Of a DNA stretch of 64,000 nt, positions 1 through 10,583 are shown in pieces (within the stretch, counting starts at the first letter, position 1; each line of letters opens with the position of its first letter). The notes under the pieces are model-generated. The model was not told the DNA's origin, made no database searches, and saw only the letters and a program-made list of their open reading frames with translations. This stretch comes from Zygnema cylindricum (lineage: Eukaryota; Streptophyta; Zygnematophyceae; Zygnematales; Zygnemataceae): assembly GCA_037447655.1 (NCBI GenBank), contig JBBHKE010002374.1, positions 1 to 64,000 on the forward strand. The letters are read 5' to 3'. Made by a program: the position numbers and the translations under genes.

Positions 1-92
1 AGCGATATATCGTACCAATATATCGATTATCGGGTACCCGAAAAAAGGTCCATATCGGTTATCGGCAAATCCTTACCGATACACAACACTAC
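1..92. repeat. Right end of a TIR (MITE-like) element, cut by the window edge
   Basis: The segment is rich in ATCGATAT-type motifs and ends in CGATACACAACAC, the same terminal sequence that closes the complete element at 63034-63461. The left end lies outside the window. It carries no coding potential. The match to the second copy is seen directly; calling it a MITE is inference from size, inverted ends and lack of genes. Confidence 0.5.
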
Positions 93-147
93 TAATAACG
101 ATTCACGGTGTAGTGGACTGTACAGTAAACCGTGTATCGCTATTAGT
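91..147. repeat. Palindromic repeat (hairpin)
   Basis: The left arm at 91-109 (ACTAATAACGATTCACGGT) is the near-perfect reverse complement of 129-147 (ACCGTGTATCGCTATTAGT). The loop contains TGTACAGT. Related motifs (AATAGCGATACACGGTGTAG-type) recur at about 352-398, 530-560, 45250 and 51295. Confidence 0.6.
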
Positions 148-364
148 GTTAATGTTTTTTTATATGTTCTTTTTGTTTTTTAAAAAGCATTTTTTATCCG
201 TACACATTTTTGTCGGACTATGGATCTGACGGTTGCGATTGAAGTGTAACATTCTCAGATTACAATTGGCGGTCTCAGATTGAAAATAGGACATGTGTGT
301 ACGGAGAAATTATGTTTTTAAGTGGCGAAAATTTTATTAACACTAATAGGCAATAGCGATACAC
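134..364. repeat. Small inverted-repeat element, about 230 bp
   Basis: The left terminus at 134-153 (GTGTATCGCTATTAGTGTTAAT-like) is matched in inverse orientation at 336-364, with a short GGCA-type insertion in the right arm. The interior is AT-rich and non-coding. It overlaps the hairpins on both sides, so the exact units are uncertain. Confidence 0.45.
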
Positions 365-398
365 GCTGTAGTGTACAGTACACCGCCAATCGCTATTA
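352..398. repeat. Palindromic repeat (hairpin)
   Basis: AATAGCGATACACGCTGTAG faces CACCGCCAATCGCTATT across a short spacer containing TACAGTACAC. It belongs to the same family as the hairpin at 91-147. A half copy lies at about 532-562. Confidence 0.5.
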
Positions 399-400
399 GC

Positions 401-3119
401 GTAGAAGTTTCTTTAGCGTATACGAATAATTAGCGTGGTTTACTCTAATTAGGAATTAGGGTTTTTTTAAATAGTGTGGACAATTCTATTTGAGAATAAA
501 AAAAAAAAAGCGGGACGTTATTAGCGTACACAACGCTAATAGCGATTGGCGGTGTACTGTAGTATTGGTTATGCGCAATATGGCCGGACTAAATGTACGG
601 ATAAGTTTCTTATTGCCGTGTCTTCCATTAGGTCACGTCGTTAACCACTTTTTATTTGCGTGGCTCATTCTGGTTGGTACCACGTAGGATAATATTCGAT
701 GCCTAAAATCTTGAAAGAATCTTCGAAGACAAACTGTGAACGCAATATCTGTACTGTACCAGCGAATTATAAAAGTAATTTATGTACGACACCGGTGAAC
801 TGTTGGTGGTAATTAATGACTCGTAATGCAGTATCTAAAATTACAAAAAAAAACGACAAAAAAAAGGAAACGGCAACTTTGATGGTGGGAGCGTGACGGG
901 ATAGTTTCGGCGGATTCGCATCATGGCCCATGCTAAGCACATAATAGCATCGTGGATATTTTATATTCTTTCCACGCGGCCCAATTTTACACGTTCGTTT
1001 CATTGTCTGCCAAGTTTCATTCGCCACACATTCTGATATGTTAACGACGTGGCGTCTCGGATAAAAAAATGCAATACATCTGACGGTCAATGTTTATGCC
1101 TAAAACCTTGGAGATTCTTCCGCAAAGATGTTATTCTTGCAGAAAAAAAATTAGTACAGACTTGTACCAAACGGTACGGCCCTAACTAAACATCCCTACT
1201 TTTTCACTAATGGAAGTCCGGCATTACAGTGATACCGGAACTGTTTTTCGGGGTTTTAGATTCCTGGTCGGTAAGCAGCTTCTTCCGTACAAATGGCATG
1301 AGAGGCACTGTTGCGTCACCTGTACTGTAGATGTAGACGCCCAAACCTATTTGGAGCTTAGTTCAAAAGTAGGCGTTTTTATGGTAGGCCTTTGGTAGGC
1401 GCACAAAGCTTGGCACAAAACTCGCGCAACGTGGGCATACAGTATGTGTGTGTGCTGTGCACACCCCTGTATGAGCGTACGAATCTGACGTATGCTCATA
1501 GTACAGCGCACGCTGCCTAACGAATTTTTTTAGCGAACTGACACGGCGTAGGATGACATTGCGCCGGAAAAAAAACCGGGAAAAAAAAAACCCCGCGGAC
1601 GAATTTGACGATAGTCCGGTCGTAAGTTGTGTTATGGGCTTTTCATGTGATATTCTTAGATTGTTACTTTCATCAACGACCGTCAAATCGTCCAAATCTG
1701 ACGGTTTAAATAAAAAGTCGCTCAAAACTCACAGAAAAATGATTTTTTTGTCTGTTTTTTTTTTCAAATTTAGACATTGTTGGTTACGGTTGGTTAACAA
1801 AAAAACCAAAAAAAATGAAAATTTTGTACTGTCCATTTATCTTACATTATTGTACTTTATACTCTTTGGTATCGTGGAAGTACGTGACATCATGATTAGT
1901 GCGCAAATCTGACACGGTGGTAACACTTTTCATTTCGCAAATCTTAGGGAACGTGACAAATCGTAATTATTGGCTTATTCATACGTCGTACATTAATTAA
2001 TTTTGTAATTTTTCGGTTACGGGCGGGCACGGTTAGTCCCGAGAAATCGAGTTTCGGTTAACTTTTACTTTCGTAAACGCCGGTCGGTTAACGGTTAACA
2101 ATTTTGGAGCGTGACATAACCCGGTCGGGCGTCGGTTACTCAGATTTTGAAACGGTCGGTTTCGGTTATGTAAAATTTTGACTTTTGCGACCTCTGCCTT
2201 GTATCCGTATACCTGTACATTCGTCCAAACCGAGTTTGGCGTGATCCAATCGAACCACGCGATTTTCAAAAACGATCAAACGATTTAATCCGTTTGCGAA
2301 TTAGTGGAACCGAATTTGCAGAAAACCGGTTCAGTTTTGTTTGAAACGATTTTGGACCAAAACCGGGCAGAACGCTTAGACATACGTCTACGCTATTATT
2401 TCAAAAAACAGTCCTTTTTGAAAAATTTATAAATATCTGGTAAATTTATAATAATAATATATAAATATTAATAAATTTAAAAAACCCTAAAAAACCCTAA
2501 AAACACAGAATCATCTATACAAGTTGTCTTTAAAACGTTTATCTCGAAGAAATAACCCTAAAAACGTCTGAAAAAAGTTGCACAAGGTCTGTGCAATTCT
2601 TAAAAGACGCAATCAAGACAAATTCGTCGTACAAAGATATTCCCAATGAACGACTTACCTAACAAAAGCAACATACAATATTACGCATTATAGACAAATC
2701 ATTATACAAAAATATTATTTCTCCAAAAAAAGTCCTCGTCCATCAAGCTTTTCCAATAATCGTACGGATATGTTTACGGATACGTTACAGGCAGTAATGT
2801 TTGCATCACTTATCCCCGAAACCACTCACACAACTCACATAAGCAACTCACTTGAAGCCACTCTCTCGAGCCTTTCACTTCGAGCCACGCAATCAAAACC
2901 CCTCGCTCCCAACTACCCATTCGAAGACCCTTGATGAAATAAAATGCTGAAAAGCACATTACCTTAGTTACCCAATCCCACCCACAAATGCCAAATACAA
3001 TTTTTCAACAACTAACTCCGATACACTCACTATAACCACTCAATTAACCTACGCACTTCAACCACTCATTTCTTGCCAACAAGACACCTATTGCTTACAT
3101 GTTACATTGCAATTGGAAC
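401..3119. other. Gene-free intergenic DNA
   Basis: No reading frame here has a recognisable domain. The open frames are short, low in complexity and open on both strands. The stretch contains A- and T-runs near 840-880 and 1560-1600, a CGGTT-rich stretch at about 2010-2340, and two CCCTAAA-like units near 2480-2510, too few to call telomeric. I see no convincing promoter, RNA gene or mobile-element boundary. Confidence 0.5.
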
Positions 3120-3263
3120 TGTTGAAAAGAGAGGTATTTCGTAGTCTTTCTTGTGGACTTACTGCAACCCTCATACTTGTCGTAGTCACTGAGGACCTGC
3201 ATACAGCCATGGCTGCCTGCTGCAGCTAGGAGACAGGCAGATCATCCAGGACAATTTTTCTGC

Positions 3264-3356
3264 AAAATATATATACTACTCCTTGTGGGACTTGATCCAG
3301 TGACCTCTGGATGATCACCGTACGGATCAGCCGTGCGCCTTATCCAGTAAGTCTTA
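3264..3356 (-). other. Antisense tRNA-like module (A box, B box, T4) in U3
   Basis: Read on the minus strand from 3356, the sequence has an A-box-like ACTGGATAAGGCG resembling tRNA-Arg D-arms. About 35 nt on is a B-box-like GGATCAAGTCCC. A TTTT run (plus-strand AAAA at 3264-3267) follows. Equivalent modules sit in the other LTR families. Whether Pol III uses it is inference. It is not a canonical tRNA because the arms do not pair fully. Confidence 0.6.
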
Positions 3357-3713
3357 AAGAAATCGACACATACATATGGCGCGATATTTATTTTAAGCTA
3401 TACCGCGCCAGACATTTCATTTAACTAATTACATACAATTTATGCATGGAAACATACCGGTCCGCACAAAATCTGGACCGCACAAAATATACGAATTAAC
3501 ATTTAATTTTGACGGACAAAATCAAATGTCTAGATTTTATCGAACGGCTAATAGTGGAGCCGAAATACCGGAATAGCCATTTGGCGATTTGCGGACCAGA
3601 TGTTGGTGGATGACATGTGGCAACATATGGTTGAACAACGGATATCACGGGAGGAGCAACTACGGCTCCGGAACTGACACGCGTCAGCGGAACGGCCATG
3701 CCGTACTATGGTC

Positions 3714-3750
3714 GTACAAGAAGTACAGCAGTACCTGTACCTTCTTGTAC
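3714..3750. promoter_or_regulatory. GTAC-rich palindrome in U3
   Basis: GTACAAGAAGTACAG is mirrored by CTGTACCTTCTTGTAC, giving a near-perfect hairpin with six GTAC cores. GTAC is the core bound by SBP-domain transcription factors of green plants and algae. A role in LTR transcription is inference. Confidence 0.45.
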
Positions 3751-4087
3751 TTTACAATCCTATGATTGGTCAAAGTACCTTAGAAGTAGGCTTAGAGAGG
3801 TAGCTTAGGACTTAGAATATTTTTGGTTTTCAAGCCTCTCTCCCAGAGTGCACTTGTATTTATGGACCAACTTTGGTCAGCCATAACTTAATGCTCAAGT
3901 GAGCAAATTCAGTGATTCTTTTTGCTGCGGACTCAAGGGAGTCGAGGCTACACGAGGTGTGGTTGGTCAAAGATTTTGTGTCCCAGGGTGGGAATTATTC
4001 ATTGTCAAAATCAAAAGTGCATATACTATCCTAGAGGCTTCACATAAGCTGGACATTCTGTGTACCAATGGAGGTCACAGAATTATA

Positions 4088-4102
4088 GGTTATGGGCCCA
4101 CC
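4088..4102 (+). other. Primer-binding site (initiator tRNA-Met anticodon region)
   Basis: GGTTATGGGCCCACC is the reverse complement of the anticodon stem-loop of plant-type initiator tRNA-Met. It directly follows the LTR. Internal (half-tRNA) priming is known for Drosophila copia and yeast Ty5. The ATG at 4092-4094 inside the site opens the Gag frame. Confidence 0.8.
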
Positions 4103-5250
4103 CTCTAGGGTGCCCATTTTTAATGGAACAGGGTTCATTTATTAGGAAACCATGATAAGGGGTGCACTAGTTGAAAAACGGCTATGGGGCATTGTGAGTG
4201 GTCGTGTGCGTCGGCCATCCGCAAAATTGGGAGTTCCACTAGGGTTTGGAGGATCTCGGTTCACAGGAGGATCTGCGGGGGCAGAGGCGGAAGAGGAGAA
4301 AGCATCGTGTCGGACATAGGGAAGGAGAAGGGGAAGGAAAAACTTACACCGTTGCATACTGGATCGGTTTTGGCAGCAGGTGTTCAAAAAACCGAGGCTA
4401 ATGATAGTGAAATCTAGGATTTCAACAAAATCGTGGCGACTCATTTTATTCTCGGGCATCTCACCCAGGCAGTGGCTACACCTCATCTTCATGTGGACAG
4501 GGCGAACGAGTTGTGGGAGGCACTTGTCAACATTTACAAGAGTGGTACAATTCAGCAGCAGAAGCTGGCAGATCAGAAGGTACAGGCTTATGGGTACAAA
4601 GGGGGAAAAATGTTAGATTTTTGTTATGACTTGGCCGGGTTATTTATGGAGTTAGAGAGTGCAGGGAAAAGGGAGACTGAGAAAGAGAAGGTGAATACTT
4701 TGTTGATGAAACTCCCAGATGATTATGAAAACATTGTTAGTATGGTTCAAGACTTGCCAGATCATCGATGGATCTGGAACTCCGTTGTGGGAATGATTTT
4801 GGTTCGGGAAAACACAATTGAGATTCGTAGAGGAGGAAAGAGTGTTCAGGCATTGGCTGCTGGAACTAATTGGGGAGACAAGGATTCCAAGAAACCTTAT
4901 GGAAACTTTGGTGGAGGGGGAAAAGGAAATCAATCGGAAGGATCTGGATTGAGGCCTCCGAATGGGCTTTGTCACTTTTGTAAGAAGCCGGGACATTACA
5001 TGACAGAGTGTACTAAACTGACAGAGTTGAGATTGAAGGAGGAACAGGTCGGAAAACCAGCCACAAAGAGAAAGAAGGCATTTTTGGCAACACAAGTTAT
5101 CGGAAAGGACTCCGATGAGGACGATGGAGAACTTCTCCTCAACGAGGAGCTGGAGGTGAAAGGTGAGCCGGAGATTCCAAGGAGGAAAAAGTGTGCTTTC
5201 GGTGGAGTAAGAGAAGCTCCTAAAGAAGGATGGATTATTGATTCGAAGCC
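4092..5250 (+). pseudogene. gag: Copia-A gag (broken)
   Basis: Gag is the structural protein that packages element RNA in cytoplasmic virus-like particles. The frame starts at the ATG in the PBS (MGPPSRVPIFNG) and meets a TAG at a position where Copia-D keeps Trp. The largest open stretch is 4433-5347, in another frame. It carries a CCHC zinc knuckle, CHFCKKPGHYMTEC, at about residue 180 of that frame (from 4970). A Lys/Glu-rich tail leads toward the protease. At least one stop and one frameshift separate the N-terminus from the body. The family assignment is firm; no intact protein can be made. Confidence 0.85.
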
Positions 5251-6686
5251 TCTATGCATAAGTGTAGAGAAAACCATTGTTTACCAAAATGAGAAAGATC
5301 CCTACTGTAGAGATAGAGTATGGGGATGGGAGAATAGTCACCACTAATTTAGTGGGATTTGTGGATCTGAGAGTCTTGGTTGATGGAAAGGCATCCATAG
5401 TCACTTTCTCTGATGTTCTTTTTATCCGAGAGTTGAACAAGAATCTTATCTCTACGTCGGTCTTAGATGATAAGGGTTTTGAGACTAGTACTAAGAAAGG
5501 AGTCTTTGTTGCTAGGTATGAGAATGAAGTGTACTTCACAGCTGAAAAGGGTAGCCAAGGAATGTTTAGGCTGAATTTGAGTCCTGGAAAGACGGGAGTT
5601 TACTATGGTGGTGTAAGTGATTTGATGATGTGGCATAAAAGATTGGGACATGTGCATCTAAATGGATTAAAAGATATGAAGAAAATGGGTGTAGTTGAGG
5701 GCATACATTTTGGAGATGATAAGACTTTGGATGAATGTAGTGGGTGTGCTCAAGGAAAAGCTCAAAGGTTGCCTTTTCCAAAAGCCACATCATATAAGGG
5801 TGAAAAGGTTTTAGATTTGGTTCACACTGACATATGGGGACCGGCTAAAGTGCCATCAGTTGGAGGGAAAAGATTTATGCTTACTATCACTGATGATTGG
5901 TCTAGATACTCTAGAGTATATTTCTTGAAAAACAAATCTGAGGCCTCGGCTTATTTTAAGGAATATAAATCATGGAGTGAAAAGCTTCATGAAACACCTA
6001 TAAAGAGAGTAAGAAGTGATAATGGGGGGGGATTCACTTCTAAAGAGTTTGAGGATTACTTGAAAGAGGAAGGGGTTCAACACCAAAAGACTGTCCCAAA
6101 GAACCCAAAACAAAATGGTGTAGCCGAGAGACTAAATCGGACATTAAGTGATAGTGCCCGTAGTATGTTGACGGATAAAAAGATAAGGAAAAGTATTTGG
6201 GCAGAAGCTATGAATTATGCTAACTATCTCAAAAATAGAGTCCTTACCTCAGCTGTAAAAGGTCAAACACCTTATGAAAGATGGACCGGGAGAAAACCTA
6301 ACATATCACACTTAAAGGTGTTTGGAAGTCAAGTGTTAAGTTTAAACACAGAAAAATCTGATTGGAAGTTAGATGCTAGAGGAAAGTTGGGATGCTTACA
6401 TGGGTATGATGAGAACGTAAAAGGGTATAGAGTTTACAATCTCGGTAGAGAAGACATAATTCTAGTAAAACACTTGGTAGTTATGGATGAAAGAAAATCC
6501 ATAGATCCCTTTAAGTATACTAAACCGGTCAGAATTAGAATTGAATCCCAAAGTGAGTTAGAGGCAGATTCTACTAACCGAACTCCGGTTCAGCCTGACT
6601 TTGCAGAGGAAGAGAAAAATCTGACCGAGAGTGATCCGCTTTTGGAGTCACATCTTCTAATTCAAACCGAGGAAGAAAACGAGTAA
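5230..6686 (+). pseudogene. pol: Copia-A protease remnant and integrase
   Basis: The protease active-site region near 5230-5260 reads IIDSKP instead of a D-S/T-G motif and is followed by a frameshift, so the protease is dead. From 5277 a 469-codon frame carries the GAG-pre-integrase domain with WHKRLGHVH and CSGCAQGK (HHCC zinc site), then the integrase core: HTDIWGP, RSDNGG and, further on, QNGVAERLNRTL with the third acidic residue. The integrase inserts element cDNA into nuclear DNA. The RSDNGGEY motif is altered to SDNGGGF. The frame ends at 6686 in a hydrophilic linker. Confidence 0.88.
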
Positions 6687-8505
6687 ATACGGGAAATGGA
6701 CGATGAACGACCGGAGAAGGACTCCACGGATAGGGGAGAAGGTGAAGTTGTTCGGCGGAACCCGAGATTACCCTCGATTCTCGCGTGAGAATTTGAAGGA
6801 GGAAGAAGAAGTAGCAAGAGACTTCAAGAGAGACAAGTGAACAACAAGGTAACTAAGCTATCACATTTGAGCGAACCCCAGACTTACTCAGAAGCAGTTA
6901 ATAGTCCGGAAGGTGGTAGATGGGTGACAACTATTAATGATGAGATGGCTTCCATTATGGAAGCAAACACTTGGGAGTTGGTGGATTGTCCTCCGGATAG
7001 AAAATCAATAGGGTGCAAGTGGGTGTTTAAGTTGAAGCTAAATCCAGATAACATTATCGAGCGATACAAAGCCAGATTATTAGCAAAGGGATTCACACAG
7101 AAGGAGGGGATCAATTATGAGGAGACTTTTGCTCCAGTTGTTAGATTCCCCTCCGTCCGGATTCTACTTAGTCTCGCGGCAGCGGAAGACATGGAAGTGC
7201 ACCAGATAGACATCAAAACCGCTTTCTTACACGGAGAATTGGAAGAAGAGATCTTCATGCGACAACCGAAAGGATTTGTGGAGAAAGGAGAGGAAAGCAA
7301 GGTGTGTAGATTGATGAAGTCCCTCTATGGACTAAAGCAAGCTCCACGCCAATGGAACAAAAAGTTGGACGAGTTTTTAACAAGTTTGTAAAATATCCGA
7401 ATTAGTTCGGATCATTCCATCTACTTATTTGAGGATGAGGAAGGTATAATTTTCATTGCCATATATGTTGATGATTTGCTTATGTTAAGTAAATCAATGG
7501 TGAAAATTAATAGATTGAAAAAGGATATAAAGAGTAAATTTGAAATGAAAGATTTGGGGGAGGCAAAATACATATTGGGAATTCAAATGGAGAGGGATAG
7601 AGAAAAGAAGACAATTAGACTAACTCAAAAGGAAGCAATTGGGAATATGCTTGAAAATTTTCAAATGGAAAAAACAAACAGATGTACAACTCCAATGGAC
7701 TTAAAGAAGGGGAATGAGGGGAGCTCAGAAGAGGGAGTCTTGATTTTGGATGATGAGCTAAGACCTAAGGAAAACAAGTTTATGCAAACTATTCCGTACA
7801 GACAAGTTGTCGGTAGTTTGATCTACTTTAGGAACTGTACTCGTCCTGATATAGCTGCAGCTGTGGGAGCATTAAGTAGGAGTCTGAATGATCTTAGGAA
7901 GAAAGATTGGGAAGCGGCCAAAAGGGTCATGTGGTATTTGGTAGGAACTTGAGATTTGTGGTTGCATCTAGGAGGGGATAATACTGATATCACTACTTCG
8001 AGTGATGCCAGTTATGGGGATGCTCCGATGAGGAGGTGTACTACTTGGAGTGATGCCAGTTATTGGGATGCTCCGATGAGGAGGTGTACTTCTGGGTATG
8101 TGTTGTATGTTGGGAATGGAGCTTGTTGTTGGAGCAGTAAGCAACAAAAGGTCATTACTCAGTCCACCATGGAGGCTGAGTATATTGTCTCTTGTTCGGC
8201 TGTGAAAGAGTTAATGTGTGTGAAATCTTTGCTTCAAGAATTGGGATACATGAAGAATGGAGTACAAAAGATATTTTGTGACAATCAAGCTGCGATTGCT
8301 ATTGCAGCAAACCCTAAGCATCATTTTAAAGCAAAACACATGGATATTCGTTTGAGCTTTGTAGGGAGAAAGTTGAGAATAAAATCATTAGTTTGGAATA
8401 TAGACCAGATGGTGAGATGGTAGCAGATATGATGACCAAACTGGTCCCTTCTCCTAAATTGATATTTTGTAGGGAGAAGGGTGGATTGAAGCAAAAGATA
8501 GACTA
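6687..8505 (+). pseudogene. pol: Copia-A reverse transcriptase and RNase H
   Basis: Copies element RNA into cDNA and degrades the RNA strand. Open segments at 6837-7391, 7476-7952 and 7956-8423 are in different frames. Visible motifs include GCKWVFKLKL, HQIDIKTAFLHGEL, LYGLKQAPRQW and YVDDLL (about 7466-7483). RNase H shows SDASYGD, STMEAEY and CDNQAAIA. Stops occur around 7389 and 7953, with a frameshift near 8385. A 48-bp tandem duplication at about 7998-8093 repeats the SDASY..MRRCT segment. Confidence 0.88.
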
Positions 8506-8506
8506 G

Positions 8507-8519
8507 AAAATAAGGGGAG
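8507..8519 (+). other. Copia-A polypurine tract
   Basis: AAAATAAGGGGAG abuts the 3' LTR start TGTTGAAAAG. This is the expected plus-strand priming site, and the same motif occurs before the B 3' LTR. Confidence 0.8.
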
Positions 8520-9491
8520 TGTTGAAAAGAGAGGTATTTTGTAGTCTTTTTTTGTGGACTTACTGCAGCCCTCATACTTGTCGTAGTCACTGAGGACCTG
8601 TAGGCAGCCATGGCTGTCTGTTGCAGCTAAAGGAGACAGGAAGTTCATTAATTACAGATTTTTTCTACAAAACATAGACTGCCCCTTGTGGGACTTGATC
8701 CGTTAACCTACGGATGTCCGCCGTACAAATTAGACGTCCGCCTTATCCCGTAGGTATTGAAGTAATCGATTCATGCATATGGCGCAATATTTATTTAAAG
8801 CTACACCGGGCCGGACATTTCATTTAACTAATTACGGGACAATTTATGCATGGAAACATAACGGTCCGCACGAAATTGGGAACGCACGCTATATACGAAT
8901 TAACATTTAATTTCGACTGACGAAATCAAATGTCCAGATCTGATCGAACAGCTCACACTGGAGCCGGAATGCCGGAAAAGCCGTTTCGCGGTTTGCAGTC
9001 CAGATGTTGGTGGATGACACGTGGCAACAAATGGCTGGACAGCGGATATCACGGGAGGAGCAACTACGGCTCCGAAACTGACACGTGTTAGCGGAACGAC
9101 CATGCTGTACTATGGTCGTACAAGAAGTACAGCGGTACCTGTACCTTCTTGTACTTTACAGTCTTATGATCAGTCGAAGTACCTTAGTAGTAAGCTTAGA
9201 CAAGTAGCTAAGGAATTAGAATATTTTTGGTTTTCCAGCCTCTCTCCCAGAGTGCACTTGTATTTATGGACCAACTTTGGTCAGCCATAACTTAATGCTC
9301 AGGTGAGCAAATTCAGTAATTCTTTTTGCTGCGGACTCAGGAGAGTCCAGGCTACACAAGGGTGTAGTTGGTCGGAGATTTTGCGTCCCAGGGTGGGACA
9401 TATTGATTGTCAAAGTCAAAAGTGCATATACTATCCTAGAGGCTTCACATAAGCTGATTATTCTGTGTATCAATGGAGGTCACAAAAAACA
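8520..9491 (+). repeat. Copia-A 3' LTR
   Basis: Pairs with 3120-4087 and keeps TG...CA ends. It retains an intact G-box CACGTG at 9018-9023 (CATGTG in the 5' copy) and the GTAC hairpin at about 9119-9156. The two LTRs differ by scattered substitutions, suggesting a moderately old insertion. Confidence 0.88.
8669..8759 (-). other. Antisense tRNA-like module in the 3' LTR of Copia-A
   Basis: On the minus strand it shows A-box-like ACGGGATAAGGCGG, B-box-like GGATCAAGTCCC and a TTTT run (plus-strand AAAA 8669-8672). It is homologous to the module in the 5' LTR. Confidence 0.58.
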
Positions 9492-9500
9492 AGAACAACG

Positions 9501-9571
9501 TGAAACTTTGTGAGCTCCATTCCCTGAGAGAATTCGCAGATCCAAAGAAGCTTATCTAGATAATGCCAACT
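9501..9571 (-). repeat. Solo LTR C1, left piece (interrupted by Copia-B)
   Basis: TGAAACTTTGTGAGCTCC through CCAACTCC matches the left part of solo LTR C2 (10584 onward). The sequence resumes at 17281 after Copia-B with the same order as C2. It lies about 5 bp beyond the TSD of Copia-A. Confidence 0.75.
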
Positions 9572-9576
9572 CCAAG

Positions 9577-10569
9577 TTTTGAAATTACTAAATTTATAGG
9601 GAATTTTCTAGGTCAAAATAGATTAGCGGAAAACGAGAAGAATCGTGCAGGCAGCCAGCCTCCACCCCTTCTCTCTAGCCCCCATACTTGTCCTAGTCAG
9701 TGAAGGAGAGAGAGAGTGGTGGAGCCATGGTTGCCTCGACTCCATACGCAGGACTGAAAAGTGACATAAGGTTGAGTCAAGCAGGACTCGAACCTCCGAC
9801 CAGTAGAGCGAGGCGTAGCCGTCAGCTCTAATCGGTCTATCATAGGAGTTCATTAGAATACATAGGGTGTGATAAAAATCTAAATTGTGTTATGATCCTA
9901 AATCTGATTAACGAAATGATGAATAAAAGAACATAAAAGTAAATACTTAAAGTGCAAACATGATCTCACACAAAACATATGAATCAGACATTTGTTTCGA
10001 CGACTAATATTAAATGTTGGTTTAGGATCCGACAACACATATCGCTGCCGAAATCCCAGAATGGTCACTTTGGCGGTTTTCAAACGTGGCGTGACCTAGC
10101 GACACGTGGAGAAATAACATTCGTCGGGAGAATTTCGGAGAATATAAGGACGAGTTAAAAGTGGACAAGCGTCCACTCAATGGCCTTGTTGTATACAAGC
10201 CGCACTAAAAATTGTACATCGGCCGTACTTCTTTTTTTGTACTTTACAATGATTTGATTCGATCGTACTATGGTAGATAGGGGTTGTGAGAGGGGTTTTG
10301 GGACTTAAAACCTTTTTGTTGAAAGTCACCTCTCACATTGAGAGTTTGAATAAATTACTATTTTTGCCACCCCATAACTAATCGGTTGGTTGGCTGTTTT
10401 CAGTAATTCTTTTTGCTACAAACTTAAGGGAGTCCAAAATACACAAGGGTGTAGTCAGATTGTCAATTTCTGTGCTTGGGCAGTAGAGGTTGTGGCAGGA
10501 AGTGGGTTAGTTTAAAACTACCTAGAGAATTCCTGAGTTTTGTAGTACAATGGAGGACACAAAATTGCA
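9577..10569 (+). repeat. Copia-B 5' LTR
   Basis: Aligns from TTTTGAAATT (TG mutated) to TTGCA with the 3' LTR, which keeps TGTTTAAATT. It carries the tRNA-like module, a G-box CACGTG at 10103-10108, GTAC motifs at about 10190-10250 and a GGACTTAAAACCTTTT version of the conserved motif near 10310. Confidence 0.88.
9757..9845 (-). other. Antisense tRNA-like module in Copia-B 5' LTR
   Basis: Minus strand: A-box-like GACCGATTAGAGCTGACGG, then a perfect B box GGTTCGAGTCC (plus 9784-9794), then TTTT (plus AAAA 9757-9760). Box spacing is close to that of real tRNA genes. This is one of the best B-box matches in the set. Confidence 0.65.
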
Positions 10570-10583
10570 GGTTATGGACCCAC
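10570..10583 (+). other. Copia-B primer-binding site
   Basis: GGTTATGGACCCAC directly follows the LTR end GCA. It differs by one base from GGTTATGGGCCCAC of the other elements. The ATG at 10574-10576 is the expected Gag start; its frame is severed by the C2 LTR inserted at 10584. Confidence 0.75.

Larger units (their letters stand above)
3120..4087 (+). repeat. Copia-A 5' LTR
   Basis: Starts TGTTGAAAAG at the TSD and ends immediately before the PBS. It shares its full length with 8520-9491. From 5' to 3' it contains a block shared with other families (CCATGGCTG region), an antisense tRNA-like module, a GTAC-rich hairpin, an inverted CCAAT motif near 3776, and AGGACTTAGAATATTTT at 3807-3823. 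The final CA is degenerate (ATA) in this copy. Confidence 0.88.
3120..9491 (+). mobile_element. Copia-A: LTR retrotransposon, both LTRs, decayed gag-pol
   Basis: A Ty1/copia-type element of about 6.4 kb. LTRs lie at 3120-4087 and 8520-9491, starting TGTTGAAAAGAG. The PBS abuts the 5' LTR and a purine tract precedes the 3' LTR. The flanking 5-bp duplication is GGAAC (3115-3119) against AGAAC (9492-9496), one mismatch. Domain order is gag, protease remnant, integrase, reverse transcriptase, RNase H, which is the copia order. Internal stops and frameshifts make it non-autonomous today. Confidence 0.9.

Noticed and set aside
767-1090. 107-codon minus-strand frame
   Set aside because: Low-complexity, no domain, no relatives in the window; typical chance ORF.
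1363-1912. Overlapping 119-120-codon frames on both strands
   Set aside because: They overlap head-on in A/T-run sequence and show no motif.
2480-2510. Telomere-like CCCTAAA units
   Set aside because: Only two imperfect units with variable A runs; not an array.
4652-5095. 147-codon minus-strand frame
   Set aside because: Antisense shadow of Copia-A gag.
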